From Phaseolus vulgaris (lineage: Eukaryota; Streptophyta; Magnoliopsida; Fabales; Fabaceae), in the NCBI RefSeq assembly GCF_000499845.2, contig NC_023758.2, positions 9,029,227 to 9,093,226 of the forward strand: a DNA stretch of 64,000 bases, read 5' to 3'. The number at the start of each line of letters is the position of its first letter. The first letter of the stretch is position 1. A program made the position numbers and the translations under genes. Below the pieces are notes generated by a model. The model made no database searches and was not told the DNA's origin. It was given only the letters and a program-made list of their open reading frames with translations. Shown here one piece after another: positions 48,001 to 60,162 of this stretch.

Positions 48001-48436
48001 ACACAGACCCAATGGTGAGCATAACCTTGTGGAATGGGCTCGGCCACATCTAGGAGAGAAGAGAAGGTTCTACAAGTTGATAGACCCTCGTTTGGAAGGC
48101 CACTTTTCGGTGAAAGGTGCTCAGAAAGCTGCCCAACTGGCTGCTCACTGCCTTTGTAGAGATCCAAAAGCCAGGCCTCTGATGAGTGAAGTTGTAGAAG
48201 CTTTAAAGCCTTTGCCAAATCTCAAGGACATGGCAAGCTCTTCATATTATTACCAGACAATGCAAGCTGACCGCATTGGAGCGAGCCCGAACACACGAAA
48301 CGGGCGAACACAAGGAGCATTGCTCACCCGCAATGGGCACCAGCAAAGGAGTCTTTCTATACCAAATGGTACCTATGCATCTCCTTATCATCATCGGTTT
48401 CCTCAACCATCACCAAAACCCAATGGCAAAGCGTAG
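45070..48436 (+). CDS. PBL34: Receptor-like cytoplasmic kinase, subfamily VII (PBL34/35/36-like), complete
   Basis: Six exons join in frame with GT-AG introns to 485 residues: 45070-45274, 46057-46394, 46488-46623, 47085-47221, 47293-47416 and 47919-48436. The N-terminus starts MG, a possible myristoylation site, and has a basic KGRKKKK patch and Cys residues, fitting membrane attachment. The kinase domain spans about residues 130-410: glycine loop GEGGFGCV (136-143), lysine VAVK (K167), catalytic IYRDFK (D262), DFG (280-282), and activation loop [15 protein letters not shown]. The Ser/Asn-rich tail ends PNGKA. The arginine before the catalytic aspartate is present, so it is an active RD kinase. 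Relatives act below immune and peptide receptors at the plasma membrane. PBL34, 35 and 36 cannot be told apart here, so the symbol is approximate. No defects were seen. Confidence 0.93.
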
Positions 48437-51065
48437 TAGAGCTGGTGAAAATTCTCTTTTTTCCCTTTCACCTTTTATGTCATTTCTTAGGTTTTCCTTG
48501 TAGATGTACCTTCTGTCAAAGCATCTGTTCATGGAGATGTTGAAAGAAAAAGAAGCATGTTGCTTTATGATATTATGTTATGGCTTTCGCTTGAAAGAAT
48601 GTCTGGTTGGGAGCAAATGAAGCTTATTGAGCTACTATCTCTTCTGTCAAATTGTTATTCAATATTTTCATCAGGTTGTTTGAAAATATTGAAAATTATG
48701 AAATCCTCATCCTTATTTTATTTTGTTTTTCACATTTGTGATCGGAAAATGTTATCTCCTGATTTATATAGGATTTGCTTGTGATATCAAACCCTGCAGC
48801 TCCTTAAATTAATCACTGTCTTTCGTTTATAAAATGATGAGAAAGAAGCTTTATTGGTTAATTTGTAGTAGTAATCTGTTCTGATATGATCCGGTTCCCT
48901 ATTTTATTTATAGCTTATAGGCAGCAGGTTATACTTTATAGCACTTTATAGCACCTTGTAGTAAAAATTCAAATTTCAATGTTTATATATTGATGATTGG
49001 CGCAGTTCATTCTTATCATTTTTGTCTCCAAAGATTATACTGTGTGGGGTTCAAGTGTAGGATAATATACTTTTATGTAGGGTCCTAAAGGAATGTTCCG
49101 AAAGTATTAGTTTTTGAATTACTTATTAAAAATATTTTATGAATAGTGAATAATTAATTATCTTGGGGACATGTAAGTGTTGAAAATTTTAGTAGCAATA
49201 GCAGCACTACTTGTTAATGATGTGTTGGTACTTTTCTATTTAGATTGACACAGTTTAAAACAGGTTCCAGTTCTGCCTAAAATTGCTTTTTCTGATTCTT
49301 AAGAAATATTCGTTACTTTGATTTATAGCATTGAATTTATTTCAAATTTCCATATATTTTTTTAAAAATTATTACCTTAATATTATTAGAACATACTCTT
49401 ACTTTATCATATGTTTTTATTTACTTTAATTCTTTCATTGTAATGTATTTATAAATTATACATGGAAAGAGTTATGCATTCAAAAAATATTCACATGATA
49501 GACTCTACCATATAATAAATTTTTATTAATGATTGAGTTAAAAATATACTCTAGATCGATTATTAAAGAATCACACAACTTCTGATTTGATTTTTATAAA
49601 ATGGACTGGAAAAAACATATTGCAATTTTTGTTCATATACCAGGTGGGCTTTTATTCATCCACCTCCATTACTTTTAAAATTTAAATTTTAGATTTTATA
49701 GTTCAAAATTATAAATTATATTTTTGCATTACGTAATTTAAAATATAGTTTTAGAATTATATTTTAGATTATACTATTTAAAGTATAATTAGTGATTTGA
49801 TGCTTCTTATTATTAGAATTGGGAGAAGAAAGTATGGATGGAGGAAGAATAAGGCATATAAAGTTTAAAGAAATGACTCTTGGTTTGACAAAAACGGTAA
49901 CATGTGCATTTTTTCTGTTCGTGAACCATTAATTTTATAATGTGTATTACTAATACTAAGATTTAGTATTAATATGTGAGCAATGTAAGAATTGAGGTAC
50001 ATTTTAAATTTTACATTTTGCCTTCTAACCCCAAAACTCTGATTTCTTATTCTTCCAATTTTATACAATATTTATTTCGGTGCATATTTTTGTAAAAATA
50101 TATTTTATTTTATTTACTATTTATATAAAATAATTGTAATGAATGAAGTAATATATTTCATTTATTTTAATTAGATTTTAGACAGGAAAATTATGCAAAT
50201 TTAGTTAAATTACACATTCAATAAATTAGAGTAGTGGAGTTAATGAATGATCATAGGTTAATTTAAAATTTTCATATATTTATATATAAAGAGGATTCTC
50301 TTCTACTTTTCATTATTTTTCTATTTTATTCTTATATCAATATTTGATTTTATGATTTTATTTTATTATTATGAGGCATTGCGTTATTTTCTATTTTTTC
50401 TGAAACATTTGATATACGTTGAGAGACTGTTTTGAATTGAATGAGAGGTGGAGAGATGGTTTTTTGGATATTTCCATCATTTTTTATTTTTTTTAAATAT
50501 TTACTAAATAACTAGTTATTCTTATATTTAATTAAAAACTATTTTTTTTAAAAAAAACTAATATACTTCATACAAAACACTTATCAATTTTAAATTTTAA
50601 ACATGGAGTAGTTTGTCAACGAAACATTAAACGTGAAACAACTTATAAATGTGAAACAACTTATGAGACGTGAAAACATTCAAACAATTTTTATTTTTAT
50701 ATCTTCATCTCTTAAAAGATATAGTTTTTATCTCTTTTTATTATTTTGTTTAGTTGGCATCTTTTATTTAATTTTTAATATTAAACATAATTATTTATAA
50801 ATAATAATAAAAAATACAAATATATAAATACTATTTTGATTTAATTAATATATTTTATTTAAATTTTAATATAAAATCATAATTATATATAAATGACAAA
50901 AAATTAAAAAAAAAAGATATTAATGAATATCACACGGTAAGTCAAAATTAAGTAATGTAATACATTTTTAAATAATTTCAAAATTGCATGCAATTTTTGT
51001 AGCATAATCTAATTTTGAATACGAAATGCAACAGTTGAATTATTTAAATTTGCATTTTATAAAAA
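48437..51065. other. Intergenic DNA 3' of the kinase gene
   Basis: The first few hundred bases are the 3' UTR of the kinase. The rest is AT-rich with no recognisable gene. It ends at the target site GTATC of copia E (51066-51070). Confidence 0.55.
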
Positions 51066-51070
51066 GTATC

Positions 51071-51387
51071 TAACAGATAAATCAAAAGAGTGCTTTGATG
51101 TAATTGCAACATTTATAGTGAAAGGCTGATAAAAAAAAAACAGAGATGAAAGAGAAATAAAACAGCTAGGTATGAAGAAACAGAGAAGAGATGAAGCACG
51201 GTGTGAGAGAAGGAGAGAAAAGAGTATTTTATTAATCTGAAAAATTAAAATACTAAAAACCCTAAAAAGAGTTTATATACATGAGGTGTAAAAAGGAAAG
51301 GGACGCACTGTATAAAACAGAAAAGCCAGAAAAGGAAAAGCCTAAAGCCAAAAAAACAAAAAGGCTAGGCTCTCTAAAGTTTTAACA
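51071..51387 (-). repeat. Left (3') LTR of copia E
   Basis: 317 bp, TAACAGATAAATC to AGTTTTAACA on the plus strand. Nearly the same as 55291-55603, apart from differences near its left end and in A-runs. Confidence 0.9.
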
Positions 51388-51480
51388 GTATCGAAGGAGC
51401 AATATATAATTGACAATCAAAATCGAAATTTTAGATTAAATTTTACTTTTAGTACTTTATTTTATTTTCATTTTGAATTT
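51388..51480. repeat. Internal copy of copia E flanking DNA
   Basis: 93 bp starting GTATCGAAGGAGC and ending TTTTGAATTT. It matches 55604-55696 with one substitution seen. The matching sequence at 55604 is host DNA beyond the right LTR, so this is a duplication of the insertion-site flank placed inside the element. Confidence 0.92.
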
Positions 51481-51489
51481 GATTTTTCT

Positions 51490-54400
51490 TTACTTCTTTG
51501 AGCAGATCTAAAACATATTTGCGCTGACTTAAGTAGATACCAGTGGCATTGCGAGCAATTTCAATTCCCAAAAAATAAGTCAAATCACCAAGGTTTTTAA
51601 TGTGAAAGAAATTGTGTAACAGATTAGTGATAGCAGATATCTCCATGGGATTATTCCCAGTGAGAACAATGTCATCCACATAGACCAAGAGTGTCGTGGT
51701 GTGTTTGCCATCATGTTTCAAAAACAAAGAGTGGTCAGCAGTGGAAATTTTATAATTGTGTGAAAGTAAGAAATTTGAGAGTTTGACATACCATTGTCTA
51801 CCTACTTGTTTTAGACCATAGAGTGACTTCCTTAGGCGGCAGACCAGGTTGGGGGAAGAAGTGTGAAAGTCTTGAGGCAAATGCATATAAACTTCTTCAT
51901 CTAAGTCCCCATGTAGGAAAGCATTGTTCACATCAAGTTGTTTGAGTGTCCAATTCTGGGCTGCAGCTAGAGCTAGAAGTAGACGTAGGGTAGTCAACTT
52001 TGCTATAGGAGCAAAGGTGTCTAAGAAGTCCAGTCCTTCAATTTGGTTGTAACCTTTTGCTACCAATCGGGCTTTATAACGCTCAATGGAACCATCTGCG
52101 TGATGCTTGATCTTATAAACCCATCTACACCCAATTGCTGATTTACCAATTCAAAGAGTAGTCAGGGACCATGTCCCATTATCTTGAAGTGCTTTTAGTT
52201 CTTCCTTCATAGCACGGATCCAAAGTGGATGTTGGACAGCTTCCTCATAGTTGTGAGGTTCCTCAGTAGAAGATATTGACAGTATTGTATTTTTGAAGAG
52301 CTTCGATATAGAATTATAATTTAAAAAGGAATGGATTGAGTGTTTGGTACTTACAACACTGTTGTTGATGTTTGGTACATCAAAGTCTTGAAGATAAATG
52401 AGGGGTCTTCTACTGCGGGTAGATCTTCTAGGAGGTACTGTTGCTGTCTCATTTTGCTCTATTTGCTCACTTTGCTCAAAATTAGTGTCAGTCTCAAAAA
52501 CATCATCAGTAGTATTATCAATAACATTTTCAGTTTGCATATGAATATCATCATGAGTCTGGGCATAGTGTTGAGGAATGGGTAAAGAAAGACTATTAGA
52601 GTCATTATTTTGAATATGATTTGAATGATAAGGAAAAGAGTTCTTATAAAAAATAACATTTCTTGACAAATCTATCTTGTGATTTTTAAGGTTTAGAAAC
52701 AAAAAAAAACCTTTTGTGTTTGGTTTGAAACCAAGGAAAACGCCCGGAGCAGCGCGACTGTCCAGTTTTTTTCTGTGAGCAATAATAGTTGAAGAATAAC
52801 ACAGACATCCAAAAACACGAAGGGAAGAAATATCACAAAGCTTTTTATGCAATCTCTCATAAGGCGTAGCATTATTAAGCAGCGGAGTAGGCATACAATT
52901 AATAAGAAAGGTAGCATGTTGTACAACAAAACACCAAAAAACAACAGGAAGATTAGATTGAAAAAGCAAGGCACGTGTGACGTTTAAGAGATGTAGATGT
53001 TTTCTTTCAACAATATCATTTTGCTCAGGTGTTTCAATACAAGTGGTTTGATGTATAATACCTTTTAAAGCAAAAAATTCATGCATAGAGAATTCAACAC
53101 CATTATCAGTTCGAATGATTTTGACCTTAGTAGAAAAATGATTTTCAGCATAAGCAATAAAATTAACAACACTAGCCCTGACTTCAGATTTGTTGTGCAT
53201 GGGAAAAACCCAAGTGTATCTAGTAAAATCATCAACTATGGTAAGAAAGAACTTATAACCAAGCATGGAAACAAGAGAACAGGGTCCCCAGATATCAATA
53301 TGAAGTAATTCAAAAGGTTGAACAGTTTTAGTATTGCTAGGAAAGAAAGAAAGTTTCTTTTGTTTGGCTAGGTGACAAGTATCACAAACATAGTTCTTAT
53401 CAATATGCATATTAGGATAGTATGTTTGTAGAATTTTTAACCTTTCATCCGAGGGGTGACCCATTCTGAGGTGCCAAATGTTGCTTGATTTTGTAGTGCA
53501 ACTCATAATCCTGCCATCAGTTTTATTGAAGACATGTAGTCCAGCTACAAGATCAACTGTACCAATCTTGTCTTTGGTTCTGGAATTCTGTATCAGACCT
53601 CAGTGGAAGAAAAAATAAGTTCACATATAAGTGATGCAGTCAATTGACAAATGGATATTAAGTTGAAAGAGAAATCTAGTGCATACAAAACATTTTCAAG
53701 AATAAGATTTTTATTGAAGAAAACTGTGCCAGAACAGGAAGCAATAACAAAATTTCCATTGGGAAGCCTAATGGTAATGGGTTTGATATTTTTATATGAT
53801 GTAAAATTTGATAAAGAAAAACAAACGTGATCAGTCGCACCAGAATACAAAATCCAAGTATATTCATTAAAATTGGAATTTTTGAGTTTCTGGATATTAC
53901 CTGTGACAACCAAATTCTGACCTTGATGATCAGTAGAGAGGGAACCAACCTGGTTGACTTCGACATGATTGTTGGAACTGTTAACATTTTTCAGAAGTTC
54001 CGAAAGAATTTGATATTGATGCTGAGTGATGCAAAAATCTCCTCCATTATTCTGCTTGTTTTGGTCTTGATTTCCAAAATTTTCTTCTTGAATGGTAGTG
54101 GAGACGTTGTTGGATTGAGAAGACTTACCATACTGAGACCTATACCCGGGAGGGTATCCATGTTTCTTGTAACAGACATCAACGGTATGACCAATTTTGT
54201 TGCAGTAAGTACAAACCCTTTTATTACTACCAAACTTTGAGCCTCTATTATCTTGGTTAGGAAAACCGTTTTTCTTAAAACAAACACTCTCACCGTGACC
54301 CAACTTTTTCCACAAAAAGAACAAGTAATGGTATTGGTACTGGTGTGGTTAACAGAGGTAACAGGGGTAACATTTTTGACATTAGCTACAAGAACACTAT

Positions 54401-55115
54401 TATTAAACTGGCGTTCTTGTTGGATAACAAGAGAAATTTTTTTGGTAATAGCAGGGACAGGTTCCATGAGCAGAATATGTGCTTTTATATTATTGTATTG
54501 GTCATTAAGGCCACGTAAAAATTGCATTGCTTGATCCTCTCTTTTTCTTTGGATAATAACAGAAGGCTCATTACAAGAGCATATAGGATCAGGCCTAAAA
54601 TTATCTAATTCATCCCAAATAATCCTGAGTTTAGTGAAGTAATCGGTAACAGAAAGGTCACCTTGATTGAGTGAAGAAGCTTCCATTTGAAGATCAGAGA
54701 TACGGGATAAATTGCCTTGTGAGAAACGGGCCTTGAGGTCATTCCATACGTCCAGTGCCTTGTCCATCCATATGATGCTTTGACGTATATGAACAGAGAC
54801 CGAGTGTACAAGCCACGACGCCACCATGTTGTTGCATCTCGTCCATGATGAGAAAGAAGAATCGGTTTCAGAAGGTTGGGGAGCAGCACCATTGACAAAC
54901 TTGACTTTATTCTTTGCGCTCAAAGCCGTGAGAATCGAGCGACTCCAAGAGTGGTAATTTGTGGAATCAAGAACGGGTGACACAAGGGGTGTAGCAGGAT
55001 TATTTTCACTGGGATGCAGGTATAAGAAACTATGAATAGAATTCTCGCCTTGTAAGGGATTCTTGTTCTGATTAGAATTAGGGCTTTCGCTCCCGTCACT
55101 ATTCTCGTAAGCCAT
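51490..55115 (-). pseudogene. Copia E gag-pol, broken and 3'-truncated
   Basis: Gag starts at the ATG at 55115 (MAYENSDGSE). It has a copia-type gag domain (NYHSWSRSILTALSAKNK) and runs to a frameshift near 54310 inside the first zinc knuckle. The next piece (54324-53593) holds the rest of the knuckles and the protease, whose active site reads LYSGATDH: the catalytic aspartate is replaced by tyrosine. Integrase lies at about 53460-52700 (HIDIWGP, RTDNGVEF, NDIVERK). A further break lies near 52150. RT (52066 to about 51490) keeps YVDDIVLTG and then ends at the flank-copy junction. RNase H is absent. It is close to copia D in protein sequence. Confidence 0.9.
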
Positions 55116-55290
55116 TTGCGTGCAAAAAATACGAACTGTAAAAATAAAACTATCAAACAATCGTTAGAAAGAATCAAGAAGATGCAAAGCAGGGTGAATG
55201 CACAAAACGTGAAAAAAGGAACAGAAGAGAATCTTGAGAGAACGAAGACAGAGTGCGCGCAACAGAGCTCAAAGAAGAGCTCTGATACCA

Positions 55291-55603
55291 TAATAGAGAT
55301 AAATCAAAAGAGTGCTTTGATGTAATTGCAACATTTGCAAAGATCAAAGAGAAAGAAAACAACGAGGTATGAAGAAACAGAGAAGAGATGAAACACGGTG
55401 TGAGAGAAGGAGAGAAAAGAGTATTTTATTAATCTGAAAAATTAAAATACTAAAAACCCTAAAAAGAGTTTATATAATACATGAGGTGTAAAAAGGAAAG
55501 GGGTGCACTGTATAAAACAAAAAAAAAACAGAAAAGGAAAAGCCCAACTGGCCTAAAGCCCAAAAAAAAAAAGGAAAAGGCTAGGCTCTCTAAAGTTTTA
55601 ACA
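55291..55603 (-). repeat. Right (5') LTR of copia E
   Basis: 313 bp, followed by target copy GTATC at 55604-55608. The primer site lies directly inside it. Confidence 0.9.
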
Positions 55604-55696
55604 GTATCGAAGGAGCAATATATAATTGACAATCAAAATCGAAAATTTAGATTAAATTTTACTTTTAGTACTTTATTTTATTTTCATTTTGAATTT

Positions 55697-56416
55697 TTAT
55701 CCAAAAATCTCAACTTAATCTTTTATATATTTTTTAAAGACATTCAGTGTGGCCATCTTGTCAAAAAAATGGAGTTAAATTTATTTTACTGTTAAAAGCC
55801 TTTAAAAATCATTTTAGTTTTTTGTTTTCAAAGAACTATGACCGTTTTAAACTCTGGCAATTTAGGGTTGTGGAGTATGGTTCAGAAATTCGAATCATTG
55901 AATCTAAATCATGCCACCATAAGAAAAAAGAGCATGCATGTATTCTTCACCAACAATTCCTGGAAAAGCAAAAGGCCTAATAAAAGTTAAAACCCAATGC
56001 AGCTGGAGAAAGCGTGTTATATATGTGTGTACTATAGTATTTTTACCCTTGCCACGCACGGAATTATATAAATTTGGTTTGATAAAAATAGAAGGATTTA
56101 AAATAATAACAAATACCATGTATAATATATATACAAATTTACTTTTATATAATTTTAAAATAATATAAATAATAATAATAATAATAATAAAAATTTTAAA
56201 CAGTAAAATGTATTGCGATAATTTTATTGTTTAGAAATTGTTTGATCATTAATAATATGTTTTTTATATCATTATATTCAATTTTATTTTTATGACTTAA
56301 AAACTACTATTAACTTGGGTTTGAAATATATAGAAGAAAACATTTATCATAAATCTATAATATTGTTAACTTTACTTTAATGGATATCAACTATTAAGAG
56401 AGAGTGAATAAATTTA
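55697..56416. other. Intergenic DNA
   Basis: No gene is seen. It is AT-rich and includes a short AAT/ATA microsatellite near 56166-56190. Confidence 0.55.
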
Positions 56417-57012
56417 ACAAATTATTATTTAACACTACACTAAACATTTTCAGTTTCCAATAAAATCAAACAGAAATTCATAAATGAATAATAATAATAA
56501 TAATAATTAAAAAATACAATATAATAATTAAATATTGTAAAAGAGTAATTGATGCGAAATGTTTTAAAATGTTTGTTTTTTAAATTTAAATATCGGAACA
56601 TACCACAATTACCATTTTATAATTTTATAGTATCTAATTAAAATCAAGCACTCAATTTCTAAATGAATAATAATAATAATTGAAAAAGTACTATACAAAA
56701 CAATTAAATACTCTAAAAAAGTAATTGATGTAAAACTATTTTAAAATAAATTTACTATTTTTTTTTAATTCAAATATTGAAAGAAAGTGAGAATATATGA
56801 TATTTTAATAACTTAACAAATTATCATTAAACATGATAGGAAATTTTTCGGTTTATAATAAAACTAAACACATAATTCGTATTGAGTAATAATAATTATA
56901 ATTACAAACATGATACAATAAAATAATTAAATATTATAAATGAAGAATTGATACAAAATATTTAAAAATAAATTTATTGTTTTTTAAGTGCAAATATTAC
57001 AACAAACCTCAA
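56417..57012. repeat. Degenerate tandem array, about three units of roughly 200 bp
   Basis: Each unit contains, in order, an AATAAAA-C-AAAC-type stretch, an AATAATAAT run, ACAATTAAATA-type and AATTGATG-type blocks, and a TTTAAATTCAAATATT-like end. Units begin near 56417, 56610 and 56815. Identity is moderate, so the limits are approximate. The array ends about 20 bp before the remnant of the HIR gene. Confidence 0.6.
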
Positions 57013-57034
57013 TCCTTATAATAGAATAGAATGA

Positions 57035-58446
57035 GCAGATGTGAAGGCAGCAGATGCTTACTACAAACTCAGCAATACCAGAGCACAGATACAGTCTTAT
57101 GTCTTTGATGGTGCCTATTATTTTAGTGCTTGCGTTGTGAAACTAATTGGAAGATATTACTTTTGTGTGCATCTTCAGATTGAAACTTATTTACTCCTGT
57201 TAATACTTCAGTTATCAGATCCAGTGTTCCAAAGATGGAACTAGATGCTGCTTTTGAGCAGAAGAACGAAATCGCAAGAGCGGTTGAGGAAGAACTAGAA
57301 AAGGTTATACCCTTTTATTTTATGTTTTAAATTAAGAATGGAGTAGCACATTCATAATCTTTGCTTTTACTTCCTACCAGGCTATGTCAGCTTATGGGTA
57401 CGAAATAGTTCAGACTCTCATTGTGGATATTGAGCCAGATGAGCGCGTGAAGAGAGCCATGAATGAGATCAATGCTGATACGTTTTCTATGTCTTCTTAA
57501 TTTGTTTGTTTCAGTTACATAATCATTCATATTTCCCTTTCATGCTTTCAAACAAAATAAATGTTCCTTCTGATGTTTCAATTCTTTGTCATTAGTTATT
57601 TTTATTGGTATGAACCAAAAGTATCTTTTAGCAGAAAGCCAGAATCATCAAGACAATCATCAAAAGTTGGTCTTGTCTCTTTCAACAAAGTTTTCTTCCA
57701 CAATTATTTGATTAGAAATGAAGCTTCTGACAACATGTTTAAGAAACTCAGTTATCTAAACCTGAATAGAATTCTATCATTATATAACTAAGTTGTATTA
57801 GCTTATAAAGTAGCTGAGTGTTATAGATACTAATTAGAGAAAGGCCTTGACTTTTCATGGAGCCAACAGATTCATATTTCACTATAACAAACTTCCCAAA
57901 TTCCTGATGTCATTACCATCATTACACTTGTTGGTACCACCTTAAATACACAACCTTTCATATAATTACATTACAGACATCTTAGTCAAAGTTTCATGTT
58001 GTTTGAAGAAAAAGTTGTATGGTGCAGTGTTTATGTTTTCCTGATAACCCTTTACATGGTTGTTTTACCATAAAAAAAAAGCTGCAAGATTGAGGGTGGC
58101 TTCAAGTGATAAAGCAGAAGCAGAGAAGATATTACAGATAAAGCGAGCAGAAGGGGATGCAGAGTCAAAGTACCTGGCAGGTCTTGGAGTTGCTCGTCAG
58201 AGGCAAGCCATAGTAGATGGGTTGAGGGACTGTGTGTTGGCTTTCTCTGAGAATGTGCCTGGGACAACATCAAAGGATATCATGGATATTATGGTTCTCA
58301 TAACCCAATACTTTGACACAATGAAGGAAATTGGTGCATCCTCCAAATCCAATGCTGTTTTCATTCCACATGGACCTGGTGCTGTTCAAGATGTTGCTTC
58401 ACAGATCAGAAACGGTCTTCTTCAAGGAAATGCAACAAATTCTTGA
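57035..58446 (+). pseudogene. HIR: Hypersensitive-induced reaction (HIR, SPFH/Band-7) gene, 5'-truncated
   Basis: Four exon pieces align with known HIR proteins: 57035-57110 (ADVKAADAYYKLSNTR, the end of an exon), 57212-57303, 57381-57477 and 58082-58446. The first three join with GT-AG borders and correct phase. The normal N-terminal half (about 80-95 residues, with the acylated MGN/MGQ start and most of the Band-7 domain) is missing. Similarity stops abruptly at 57035 behind an in-frame TGA, next to the tandem array. The last intron has AT (GCTG-ATACG) where a GT donor is expected and a poor acceptor tract (poly-A). The last exon is open and complete to the stop, 121 codons, with one extra codon inside [14 protein letters not shown] proteins form membrane microdomain oligomers in plant immunity. 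This copy is most likely dead. Confidence 0.85.
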
Positions 58447-58543
58447 AGACTCACCTGTTACCACTAGCTAGATCAATTTTGTGTGTAGCACTTTACAGTT
58501 CTTTGGATATTTTTCCTCTTGTCGTTTAATTCAAATTCTGAAA

Positions 58544-58549
58544 AATAAA
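58544..58549 (+). promoter_or_regulatory. Poly(A) signal of the HIR pseudogene
   Basis: AATAAA about 100 bp after the stop codon, a relic of the original 3' end. Confidence 0.5.
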
Positions 58550-59715
58550 GCTTTGTGTTATACTTCGTGTTAAACGAATTCGTAAGACTCAGACTCAAAA
58601 ATGCTTACGACGATGTATGCGGAGCGGTTTGGATTATAGTGGTAAGCGAGTTGTGAAAGTATAAGAACAATGTAATCTTTAATAGGAGCGTGACTGATGT
58701 TTTAAAAGTTTTTGCCTTGGTTCAATTAAAGGTTTGACGTGAGTCACTGCCAAGTCTCATGCTACACTCTCCTCCTTTTCTGACTGGTGTTTTGACCCTC
58801 TGGTCTGTATGATAATAATTTGTTGATTTTTTTTCTATGAGTTTGTTCTTTTAGGTTGGATCTCAAAGTCCACTTAAGTAAGTTGGGTTGAGTTTTTTTT
58901 TTTTTTTATATCGGTTGAATCAAATGATTCACATTTATTGATTTTTTTATTGTTGATAAAAAAAATTTCAATTTCATCATATAAAAATCAACATTGACCG
59001 TGTAGAAAAAGTGGAAATTTGTTTTAATTTGTAAACAAAGAAAAAGCAGCCGAACTTTTAGAAAAATAAATATATTAACATACAAAAAAATTATACACTT
59101 TTAAATTTTAAAATAAATAAGCAAATATTGAATATAATAAAAATGTCTTCATTTAAAAAAAAAAACTCAAATTTATAATATAAATTTGTCAAGTTTCAGA
59201 GAAGAAAAGGTGAAAATGTGTTATAATTAAGTACTATATTTGTAGATTGACTTTTATTTTTGTATTTTTTATTGATAAATTTGATTAGAGTATTTAGTTT
59301 TTGAGATGATTTTAGTGAGATATTATATTTTCGATAAGAAAATATATCATTTAATTAATGGTAAGCTTATTTTGTAACAAATATTTCAAAAATTCTATTT
59401 AAGGTGATTGCTATTTGTTGTCAATGTAGATTTTTTTTTTGCACTCTAAATTTATCTTAGATATGTTAGGGCAGTGATATATTTAAATATATAATCACAT
59501 GATAATTTCATTTAATATATAAATCGTTATTTTGTATTATTATAATATAGTTTTAAGTAGTTGTTTTGATTCTTAAAATATTTTTTTTATATGTTATTAA
59601 ATGAAAATATAAAAAACAAATGCATACGGTAAGTGAAACTGTTAAATGGATTGAGTTATCTTGGTCCAATTTTTTTAGTCCGGTTTGATCATTTGTCCAT
59701 CTAGCTAAACTTCTC

Positions 59716-59752
<37 letters not shown>

Positions 59753-60153
59753 ATTAGAAAATTAACTTATACTGGGATTTTTTTTTCTTCTCTTTCCTCA
59801 AATCTCAAATTTAATTATTTATAATTTTTATATTGAAATTGATTTCCGCGATAAATCTCATCTATTTATATTTTAAAATTAAATTATTCTCACGTTAAAT
59901 TTAACCTTTTCTTAGATTTAGGTTATTTATGTTTTTGTCCAGTTAAATAATACATATTTGTATATTTTCAAATTTCATTTAAACGACAAAATATTTCTTT
60001 ATTACACCAAATATTTGTCTTTCTCTCATTTTACTTTATTGTCATTTTTTTTATATTTCTTGAAGTTTACCTTACGATGCAGTATTATTTAAAAAAATAT
60101 TCCACTAATTTAAATAATTTCCTTATTACATAGAAGAGAATATTGTATTTATA
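58550..60153. other. Intergenic DNA
   Basis: No gene is seen. There are long T and A runs and a perfect trinucleotide inverted pair (TAATAATAATAATATTATTATT) near 59714-59752. Confidence 0.55.
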
Positions 60154-60162
60154 TTATAAATA

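Larger units (their letters stand above)
51071..55603 (-). mobile_element. Copia E: rearranged Ty1/copia LTR retrotransposon
   Basis: LTRs are 51071-51387 and 55291-55603, with target copies GTATC at 51066-51070 and 55604-55608. The primer site TGGTATCAGAGC (55279-55290, minus strand) matches the complement of initiator tRNA-Met exactly. Gag, protease, integrase and part of RT are on the minus strand. The end of RT, all of RNase H and the polypurine tract are missing. In their place, directly inside the left LTR, stands a 93-bp copy (51388-51480) of the genomic DNA that flanks the right LTR (55604-55696), including a third GTATC. The element was therefore rebuilt by recombination after insertion. 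Confidence 0.9.
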
